Below, in pieces: positions 13,990 through 19,337 of a DNA stretch of 19,337 bases. Source of the stretch: Candidatus Eiseniibacteriota bacterium (GTDB taxonomy: Bacteria > Eisenbacteria > RBG-16-71-46); NCBI GenBank assembly GCA_903921835.1, contig CAIXRL010000151.1:1-19337 (forward strand), in the 5' to 3' direction. Both the position numbers and the translations under genes were made by a program. The number at the start of each line of letters is the position of its first letter. Positions within the stretch are counted from its first letter, which is position 1. The notes under the pieces were generated by a model. That model searched no databases, was not told where the DNA came from, and saw only the letters and a list, made by a program, of their open reading frames with translations.

Positions 13990-14310
13990 ATGACCGTCCG
14001 CCCGACAACTTCCGGCCAGACCCCGGGACCGGCCATCGGTCGCACCGACCGAACCGCAAGCCCCACCTCCGCGTCCGCGGCACGCCCGGCTGAGCCGAAC
14101 GCAACGGCCGCACCCGGCGCCCGCAGGGACGACGTCCAGATCTCCGCGCAGGCCCGCCAGCTCCAGCAGGTGGACTCGACCACGCGCGGGCCGGGTGGCG
14201 AACTCTCCGCGGATCGGCTGCGCCAGGTCCTCGGTCGCATCAGCGACGGGCACTACGACCAGCCGCAGGTGCAGGACCAGGTCGTTCGTCGGCTCGCGCA
14301 CGACATCTAG
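13990..14310 (+). CDS. flgM: anti-sigma-28 factor FlgM
   Basis: A 106-residue FlgM-like protein. It holds FliA inactive in the cytoplasm until export through the finished hook removes it. The N-terminal 55 residues are disordered Thr/Pro/Ala-rich sequence. DDVQISAQARQLQQ (about 60-73) and ELSADRLRQVLGRISDGHYD followed by QVQDQVVRRLAHDI match the C-terminal FlgM pattern of a Ser/Ala region, a helix, a G-x-Y turn and a last helix. ATG 13990 follows GAGGAAATC, a good ribosome-binding site. The sigma-28-like promoter upstream fits the usual feedback in which FliA drives flgM. Other family members are similarly short and divergent, so the call rests on the C-terminal half and the context. Confidence 0.85.
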   Translation: MTVRPTTSGQTPGPAIGRTDRTASPTSASAARPAEPNATAAPGARRDDVQISAQARQLQQVDSTTRGPGGELSADRLRQVLGRISDGHYDQPQVQDQVVRRLAHDI

Positions 14311-14384
14311 CCCGGACGGTTCATGAGCCTGCGAGCGCGACTTGCGCCACGAAGCTCGACCGGCCGTTCGCAGATCGTCCGGGC
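14310..14384 (+). repeat. inverted repeat in the flgM-cheY gap
   Basis: Perfect nine-base arms GCCCGGACG (14310-14318) and CGTCCGGGC (14376-14384), separated by 57 bases. They could close a long stem over the 101-base gap between flgM and cheY. The function is unknown and chance is possible in GC-rich DNA. I see no clear promoter for cheY in this gap. Confidence 0.3.
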
Positions 14385-14411
14385 CTGGAGTTCCTGGAAG
14401 GGACATAGGAC

Positions 14412-14798
14412 ATGAAGTGTCTGATCGTCGACGACTCCGCGATGACGCGGCGCATTCTGGCCAACACCCTTCACGCCATCGGCTTCACCGACACGATCGA
14501 AGCCGCCGATGGCAGGCAGGCGCTCGCGTCCTGCCCCGCGGACGTCGATCTCGTGATCACCGACTGGAACATGCCGGGCATGACGGGCATGGAGTTCGTG
14601 CGCGGCCTGCGGTCGAACGCCGCGTTCGCGGCGATCCCGGTGCTGCTGGTCACCTCGCGCGCCACCAAGGGCGACGTCGTCGAAGCGGTGAACGCGGGCG
14701 TGAACGGTTACATCGTGAAGCCCATCGACCCCGACGTGCTCAGGACGAACATCGCGGGCGTGCTCACGCGGCGGGATTCCACGGGCACCGAAGGCTGA
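14412..14798 (+). CDS. cheY: CheY-like single-domain response regulator
   Basis: A 128-residue stand-alone receiver domain with the complete catalytic set: D7/D8, phospho-acceptor D51 in ITDWNMPGMTG, T81 and K103 in IVKPID. DWNMPGMTGMEF and the short N-terminus (MKCLIVDDSAMTRRIL) are characteristic of chemotaxis CheY. Phospho-CheY binds FliM/FliN at the motor switch and changes rotation. The context (flagellar genes, next to flgM) supports a chemotaxis role, but no CheA or other Che gene is in the window. A receiver with no output domain serving another pathway is the alternative. A hairpin lies just downstream. Confidence 0.9.
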   Translation: MKCLIVDDSAMTRRILANTLHAIGFTDTIEAADGRQALASCPADVDLVITDWNMPGMTGMEFVRGLRSNAAFAAIPVLLVTSRATKGDVVEAVNAGVNGYIVKPIDPDVLRTNIAGVLTRRDSTGTEG

Positions 14799-14815
14799 AC
14801 CCTCGATCGCCCGGT

Positions 14816-14847
14816 GCGCCCGCGCTCCCCGCTTGGGGCGCGGGCGC
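14816..14847 (+). terminator. hairpin after cheY
   Basis: Arms GCGCCCGCG (14816-14824) and CGCGGGCGC (14839-14847), plus CCCC/GGGG next to a GCTT loop, with a two-base bulge. It lies 18 bases after the cheY stop and before the promoter of the FHA gene. No long T-tract follows. Confidence 0.6.
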
Positions 14848-14903
14848 TCGCGTTTCGCCGGCTGCCCCGGGAGCCTGCCCGCGTAGCGCCGGTGCTTTCC
14901 GGT

Positions 14904-14933
14904 GTCAAGGCGGACCCGCAGGCCGGCCGATAC
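14904..14933 (+). promoter_or_regulatory. sigma-28-like promoter before the FHA gene
   Basis: GTCAAG (14904-14909), 17 bases, then CCGATAC (14927-14933) preceded by GG. The -10 half is identical to that of flgM. The -35 half has one difference and the spacer is one or two bases longer than in the other four sites. It is the only promoter candidate seen for the FHA-kinase-pilT run. Confidence 0.5.
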
Positions 14934-15018
14934 CCAAGCAGTACGGAAGGAACCCGTCCCGCGGCGACTTCGCGTCCGCGACGTCGTCCCTCGACCGGGG
15001 TGTGAGGAGAACCAGAGC

Positions 15019-15582
15019 ATGGCGGATACCGACGTTCTCAAGCTTCGGCTCGCGCTGATGGGCCGGCCTGTGCGCAACTACACCTTCGACAAGTCCATGA
15101 TCTCGATCGGTCGCGACCCGGAGTCCGACGTCTTCGTCGACAACCCCGGGGTCTCCCGCGACCACTTCCGCCTCGAACGGACCCCCGCCGGCGAGTACCA
15201 GGTCGTGGACCTCGGAAGCGCCAACGGCACGTTCCTGAACGACCAGTCGGTGAACACCGCGCTCGTGCGCAACAACGACGTCGTGCGCTTCGGCAAGTAC
15301 ACCCTGTGGGTCGGCTACGGCCAGGACCGGCGGAGCGGGGCCGAGGAAGTGCGGCGCAACACCGCGGACACCGAGAAGCACACGGTCGTGCTGTCCCGCT
15401 CCGAACTCGGGAACATGCTCGAGGCGGCGCGCGAGAAGGAAGCGGCGCCGCAGGTCGCGCCCGCTCCCGTCGTCGGCCGAACCGCGCCTGCGGCACCCGC
15501 GCCGTTCGCGGCCATCGCGATCGCTTTCGTTCTCGGAGTGCTGCTCGGCGCCGGCGCCATCTGGCTCGTTCTCGGGCGCTGA
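15019..15582 (+). CDS. tail-anchored FHA-domain protein
   Basis: A 187-residue protein with an N-terminal FHA domain (about 8-100) and one C-terminal membrane helix (about 163-184). FHA domains bind phosphothreonine peptides. The recognition residues are present: G31/R32 in ISIGRDPESDV, S46/H49 in VSRDHFRLER, and N69/G70 in GSANGTFLN. Between the domain and the anchor is a Thr-containing stretch (NTADTEKHTVVLSRSEL, about 114-130) that could be a kinase target or intramolecular ligand, then a Pro/Ala-rich spacer. ATG 15019 follows TGAGGAGA; the longer frame from 14902 covers the promoter. The next gene is a Ser/Thr kinase, so this is probably its membrane-held reader or substrate. FHA function is clear from sequence; the cellular role is inferred. 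Confidence 0.93.
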   Translation: MADTDVLKLRLALMGRPVRNYTFDKSMISIGRDPESDVFVDNPGVSRDHFRLERTPAGEYQVVDLGSANGTFLNDQSVNTALVRNNDVVRFGKYTLWVGYGQDRRSGAEEVRRNTADTEKHTVVLSRSELGNMLEAAREKEAAPQVAPAPVVGRTAPAAPAPFAAIAIAFVLGVLLGAGAIWLVLGR

Positions 15583-15625
15583 GCCCGGGGCGTTCCCGCC
15601 CGCCAGCGGCTCTCGTGTCGGCACG

Positions 15626-17965
15626 ATGAATCTCCTGCGGAGATTCCAGGCCGGGCGCTACGCCCGGCAGCTGCAGGCCAGCGGCGTGCGCGCCGCCGCC
15701 GACGTCACCAGGGCGCGCACCGAGCTCATCGCGATCGGCCCCGCGGCCATCGGGGCCGTGCTGGACTCGCTCGCGCACGGCCGGTCGGCCGAGGCCGCGG
15801 TCGACGTGCTCGAGCAACTCCTCACCGACGACGCCTTCCCCACGCTGGCCGAGGCGCTGCGCTCGCCCCTGCCCGCGGTCGTGGATGCGGCGACGACGGC
15901 GTTGTCGCGCTCGGCCGGATACGATCCGAAGCGCCTGCTGCCGCTCTTCTCGGACGCCCGCGTCCCAAGGGCGCGGCTGGAGCGCGTGCTCGCCGCCCAA
16001 CTGCAGCGCCTGCAGCCGGCCACGCTCGTCCGCGCGCTGCCCGATCTGGGCAAGGAGGCGCGCGGCAGCGTGTTCCGCCTGCTCGAGCGCGGTGCGGACC
16101 CGGGCATCGTGCCGGACACACTGCCGCTCGCGACCCACGCGGAATGGTGGCTGCGCCTGCACGCCGTGAGACTGCTGGCGAAGTTCCCGGGACCCCAGGT
16201 GTTCGCGGCCGTGACGCGCCTGCTCACGGACGAAAATCCCGCCGTCCGCCTCGAGTCCGTGCGCGCGCTCGCGACGCTGCACGCCGGGGCATCGCTGCCG
16301 GGCCTGTGCGGGCGGCTGCGCGACCCGGACGCGCGCGTGCAGACGGCGGCCATCGAGTCGCTGATCTCGCTGGGCGACGTCGCCGCGGTCCCGCACCTGC
16401 TCGAGTACCTGAAGGACGAATCCGAGCACGTGCGTCGCGGCGCCGTCGAGGTGCTCAACCAGGTCGTGACGCCCGAGGCCGTGAAGGACCTCGTGGAAGC
16501 GCTGCGCGATTCGGACTGGTGGGTGCGCGTGCGCGCCGCCGATGCGCTCGGTTCGCTGGGCGGACCGCGGGTGATCGACGCGGTGATCGGACTGGTGAAG
16601 GACCCGGACGAGTTCGTGCGGCGCTACGCGGTCGAGATCCTCAACGTCGTCCCCGACGCCCGCGCCGTGGACGTCCTCGTCGACGCGCTCGGCGACAGCG
16701 ACTGGTGGGTGCGCGAGCGCGCGATCGACGCGCTCGCCAAGGCCGGCGACACGCGCGCGGTCGGACCGCTGCTCGCGGTGCTGCACAGCGACTCGCGCTG
16801 CGCCCCGCTCTGCGTCAAGGCGCTGGCCAGCCTTCCGGACGCGCGCGCCGTGGAGCCGCTGTGCGCGCTGGCGGACGCCGCCGACCCCGACGTGCGGCGC
16901 GAGGCGCTCGTGGCACTCCAGCGCTACGCGAGCGCGGTCCTGCCGGCGGACGGCCGCACCCGCGTGCTCGAAACGCTCGAACGCGCCGGCGTCCTGGCCG
17001 CGGCCGGGGCCGAGGCAGGTGCCCCCGGCGCGTCGCAGTCCCGGGGTGCGTTCGGACCGGAGACGCAGCGCCCCGAACCCGTCGCGCCCGCGCCCGCCGC
17101 CGCGCCCGAACGCGAGCTCACGCCGGCGCTCAACGTCGAGAGGCTCGAACCGGGCACGATCCTCGGCAGGCGCTTCCGGGTGATCGAGCGGATCGGCGGT
17201 GGCGGCTTCGGCACCGTCTATCGCGTCGAGGACGTCGTCGTCCACGAGGAGATCGTGCTCAAGGTGCTCAGCCCGCACCTCTCGCTCGACGAATCGATGA
17301 TCCGCCGCTTCGTGCAGGAACTGCGGCTCTCGCGCCGGATCACGCACCGCAACGTCATCCGTATTCACGACCTGCTCGACCTGAATGGCGCGCACGCGAT
17401 CTCGATGGAGTACTTCATCGGACGCGACCTGGGGCTCGTGCTGCGCCAGCAGGGCGCCTTCCCGATGCCCCGCCTGCTTGGCATCGCACGCCAGATGCTC
17501 GACGGCCTCGCCGCCGCGCACGCGCTGGGCATCGTCCATCGCGACATCAAGCCCGCGAACGTGCTCCTCGGTGAGGGCGACCTGGTCAAGATCGTGGACT
17601 TCGGCCTCGCTTCCGTCGGGCAATCCGGACAGTCGCGGCTGACGCAGAGCGGCATCCTCGTCGGCACGCCCGAGTACATCTCCCCCGAGCAGATCACCGG
17701 CCAGGACGTCGACGGCAGGACCGACCTGTACTCGTTCGGCGTCGTGCTGTGGGAGCTGGCCACGGGCCGCCCGGCGTTCCAGGGCGAGAACGCCGTCAAC
17801 GTGCTGTTCCAGCACCTCCAGCCCGACGTCCCGCGGTTGAAGACCGTGCTCCCGGGCGTTTCCGACGCCGTGGACGAGTTCGTCATGAGCTGCATGGCGC
17901 GCCACCCGGCGGACCGGCCCGGGAGCGTCGCCGCCGCGCTCGCGATGCTCGACCGCGCCGCCTGA
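15626..17965 (+). CDS. HEAT-repeat / Ser-Thr protein kinase fusion
   Basis: A 779-residue protein. About residues 15-465 are HEAT-like helical repeats, for example ENPAVRLESVRALATL, ESEHVRRGAVEVLNQV, DSDWWVRVRAADALGSLG and DSDWWVRERAIDALAKAG. A Pro/Ala spacer follows (about 445-505), then a eukaryote-like (Hanks type) kinase domain (about 515-778). The kinase is complete: GGGGFG loop (524-529), catalytic lysine K546, HRDIKPAN (638-645), DFG (658-660), GTPEYISPEQ and a C-lobe with TDLYSFGVVLWELATG. No membrane segment is seen, so it is probably cytoplasmic. Many bacterial kinases of this class have C-terminal sensor domains; here the scaffold is N-terminal. The ATG has no strong ribosome-binding site. 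It follows the FHA gene by 43 bases and precedes pilT by 12, suggesting one signalling unit. Confidence 0.95.
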   Translation: MNLLRRFQAGRYARQLQASGVRAAADVTRARTELIAIGPAAIGAVLDSLAHGRSAEAAVDVLEQLLTDDAFPTLAEALRSPLPAVVDAATTALSRSAGYDPKRLLPLFSDARVPRARLERVLAAQLQRLQPATLVRALPDLGKEARGSVFRLLERGADPGIVPDTLPLATHAEWWLRLHAVRLLAKFPGPQVFAAVTRLLTDENPAVRLESVRALATLHAGASLPGLCGRLRDPDARVQTAAIESLISLGDVAAVPHLLEYLKDESEHVRRGAVEVLNQVVTPEAVKDLVEALRDSDWWVRVRAADALGSLGGPRVIDAVIGLVKDPDEFVRRYAVEILNVVPDARAVDVLVDALGDSDWWVRERAIDALAKAGDTRAVGPLLAVLHSDSRCAPLCVKALASLPDARAVEPLCALADAADPDVRREALVALQRYASAVLPADGRTRVLETLERAGVLAAAGAEAGAPGASQSRGAFGPETQRPEPVAPAPAAAPERELTPALNVERLEPGTILGRRFRVIERIGGGGFGTVYRVEDVVVHEEIVLKVLSPHLSLDESMIRRFVQELRLSRRITHRNVIRIHDLLDLNGAHAISMEYFIGRDLGLVLRQQGAFPMPRLLGIARQMLDGLAAAHALGIVHRDIKPANVLLGEGDLVKIVDFGLASVGQSGQSRLTQSGILVGTPEYISPEQITGQDVDGRTDLYSFGVVLWELATGRPAFQGENAVNVLFQHLQPDVPRLKTVLPGVSDAVDEFVMSCMARHPADRPGSVAAALAMLDRAA

Positions 17966-17977
17966 TCCGGAGAAGCT

Positions 17978-19075
17978 ATGGCCCGCATCGACGACATGCT
18001 CGAGTTCGGCCGCCAGCAGGGCGGTTCGGACATTCACTTCACACCGGGCCAGCCGCCACTGGTGCGCACGGACGGCGAACTGCGCCGCAGCGGGCTTCCC
18101 GTGCTGGGGCCGATGGAACCTGCGGACCTGGTGCAGGAGATCCTGACCGCGGGCCAGCGCCAGCAGTTCGACGAGCGCGGCAATGCCGATTTTTCCTATG
18201 CAATTCCGGGGCGGGGCCGCTATCGCATCAACGCCTGCCGCCACCAGCAGGGCACGTCGGCGTTCTGCCGCATCATCCCGGGCGAGGTCCCCGAGCTCTC
18301 GATGCTGGGGCTGCCCCCGCTCGTGGGCCACCTCGTGCGACTGCGCACGGGACTCGTCCTCGTGACCGGCGCCACCGGCACCGGGAAGTCCACGACGCTC
18401 GCGGCGCTCATCCGCGAGATCAACCTGACCCGGAGCTGCAACATCATCACGCTCGAGGACCCGATCGAGTTCGTGCACCGCAGCCAGCGCTCACTTGTGG
18501 TGCAGCGCGAGGTGGGCACGCACGTGCACTCCTTCAAGGACGGGCTGCGCGCGGCGCTGCGCGAGGACCCGGACGTGATCCTGGTCGGCGAGATGCGCGA
18601 CGCGGACACCGTGTCGCTCGCGCTGGAAGCGGCCGAGACGGGACACCTGGTGCTCGGAACGCTCCATACGCGCGGCGCCGCCCAGACCATCGACCGGATC
18701 GTGGACGCGCACCCGTCGGACAACCAGTCGCAGGTGCGGCACTCGCTGGCCGACAACCTGCGCGCCGTGGTCAGCCAGGAGCTGCTGCGCGCCGCCGACG
18801 GTCGCGGGCGGCGCGCCGCCGTGGAGATCCTCATGGTCACCTTCGCCATCCAGCAGCTCATCCGCGACGGCAGGACGTTCCAGATCCCCGGCGCGATCGC
18901 GACCGGCCGCCGGGTCGGCATGCAGCTCATGGACCAGGCGATGCTCGCGCTGGTGCGCGCCGGCGAAATCGACCCGGACGAGGCGTACCTGCGCGCCGAG
19001 GACAAGTGGGGCTTCGCGCCGTTCGTGACGCGTTCCGAACTGCTGCGGTTGACGCAGGGCGAGAGGACGGGCTGA
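17978..19075 (+). CDS. pilT: PilT-type retraction ATPase
   Basis: A 365-residue secretion-type ATPase of the PilT/PilU group, the cytoplasmic motor that disassembles type IV pili and powers twitching. The N-terminal PAS-like domain (1-105) includes GGSDIHFTPGQPPLVRTDGE. The ATPase core has Walker A GATGTGKST (131-139), the Asp box TLEDPIEFVH (158-167), Walker B EDPDVILVGEMRD (196-208) and the His box GHLVLGTLHT (222-231). The C-terminal AIQQLIRDG (290-298) corresponds to the PilT AIRNLIRE motif. ATG 17978 follows CGGAGAAGC. Length is normal. PilT genes are usually near pil genes; here it follows a kinase and sits beside a flagellar cluster. It is followed by a second related gene after a one-base gap. 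Confidence 0.95.
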   Translation: MARIDDMLEFGRQQGGSDIHFTPGQPPLVRTDGELRRSGLPVLGPMEPADLVQEILTAGQRQQFDERGNADFSYAIPGRGRYRINACRHQQGTSAFCRIIPGEVPELSMLGLPPLVGHLVRLRTGLVLVTGATGTGKSTTLAALIREINLTRSCNIITLEDPIEFVHRSQRSLVVQREVGTHVHSFKDGLRAALREDPDVILVGEMRDADTVSLALEAAETGHLVLGTLHTRGAAQTIDRIVDAHPSDNQSQVRHSLADNLRAVVSQELLRAADGRGRRAAVEILMVTFAIQQLIRDGRTFQIPGAIATGRRVGMQLMDQAMLALVRAGEIDPDEAYLRAEDKWGFAPFVTRSELLRLTQGERTG

Positions 19076-19076
19076 C

Positions 19077-19337
19077 GTGAACCGCATCGACACCTTCCTC
19101 GAACTCGCCGTGCGCCAGGGCGGCTCCGACCTGCACCTCGTCGCCGGCCTGCCGCCGCGCGTCCGCTCGGCCGGGGAGTTGCAGCCCATTCCCTTCCGCG
19201 AGCTGTCGCACCAGGACCTCGAGGGCTTCCTTCAGGAGATGATGCCCCCTGCCCTGCGCCAGCAGCTCGAGGAGCGGTGGAACGTGGACTTCGCGTACGT
19301 CTCGACCGTGGCGGGACGTTTCCGCGCCAACGTCTAC
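19077..19337 (+). CDS. second PilT/PilU-like ATPase, cut by window edge
   Basis: Only the first 87 residues are inside the window. A GTG start at 19077 lies one base after the pilT stop, with GAGAGGAC upstream. The sequence MNRIDTFLELAVRQGGSDLH, then LVAGLPPRVRSAGEL and QLEERWNVDFAYVSTVAGRF, parallels the N-terminal domain of the upstream PilT, including GGSD(L/I)H and the predicted strand order. The Walker motifs lie beyond the edge, so activity cannot be judged. A PilT-PilU tandem is common in type IV pilus systems and is the most likely interpretation. Confidence 0.85.
   Translation, partial: MNRIDTFLELAVRQGGSDLHLVAGLPPRVRSAGELQPIPFRELSHQDLEGFLQEMMPPALRQQLEERWNVDFAYVSTVAGRFRANVY

Noticed and set aside
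15038..18478. 1146-residue open frame on the minus strand opposite the FHA, kinase and pilT genes
   Set aside because: It is antisense to three intact, motif-bearing genes, is rich in Arg/His/Gly/Val as expected of a GC-rich shadow frame, and shows no domain.

Overview
This window is a dense flagellar locus from a very GC-rich bacterium (roughly 70% G+C, strongly GC-biased third codon positions). The lineage cannot be fixed from the sequence. FlbT and FlaF, best known from Alphaproteobacteria, sit beside a sigma-54 response regulator, a eukaryote-like Ser/Thr kinase, an FHA protein and PilT-type ATPases. That mixture would fit a deep-branching lineage (Eisenbacteria, Gemmatimonadota or a myxobacteria-like group) better than a typical proteobacterium, but this is an inference.

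Left half, minus strand (reading from 9626 down to 1). A sigma-54 dependent response regulator (REC-AAA+-Fis, intact GAFTGA loop) lies upstream of a compact basal-body/export operon: flgB, flgC, a 94-residue unrecognised protein, fliE, fliF, fliG, fliH, fliI, fliJ, a membrane-anchored MotE/YlxF-like protein, and a FliK-like gene that runs off the left edge. Genes in the operon overlap or nearly touch, so translation is probably coupled. A -24/-12 type (sigma-54) promoter candidate lies just ahead of flgB, consistent with control by the neighbouring regulator. The FliK-like reading frame carries a Pro/Ser/Ala-rich segment encoded by a degenerate minisatellite.

Right half, plus strand (9792 to the end). 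The order is flgL, two tandem short flagellins, flbT, flaF, flgM, a single-domain CheY, an FHA protein with a C-terminal membrane anchor, a HEAT-repeat/Ser-Thr kinase fusion, pilT, and the start of a second pilT-like gene cut by the right edge. Five leaders (flgL, both flagellins, flgM and the FHA gene) carry a shared bipartite motif, CTCAAG (GTCAAG in the FHA case), then 15-17 bases, then CCGAT/C-like. I read it as the local sigma-28 (FliA) promoter. Strong hairpins close flgL, the first flagellin, the second flagellin and cheY.

Working model. The sigma-54 regulator turns on the basal-body/export operon. Sigma-28, restrained by FlgM until export is ready, then turns on the hook-filament junction protein, the filament and flgM itself. 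FlbT and FlaF would handle flagellin mRNA and secretion. The most interesting part is the four-gene tail (FHA, HEAT-kinase, PilT, PilT-like). It appears to be one operon behind a sigma-28-like promoter, which would tie a phospho-threonine signalling pair and type IV pilus retraction motors to the late flagellar programme.
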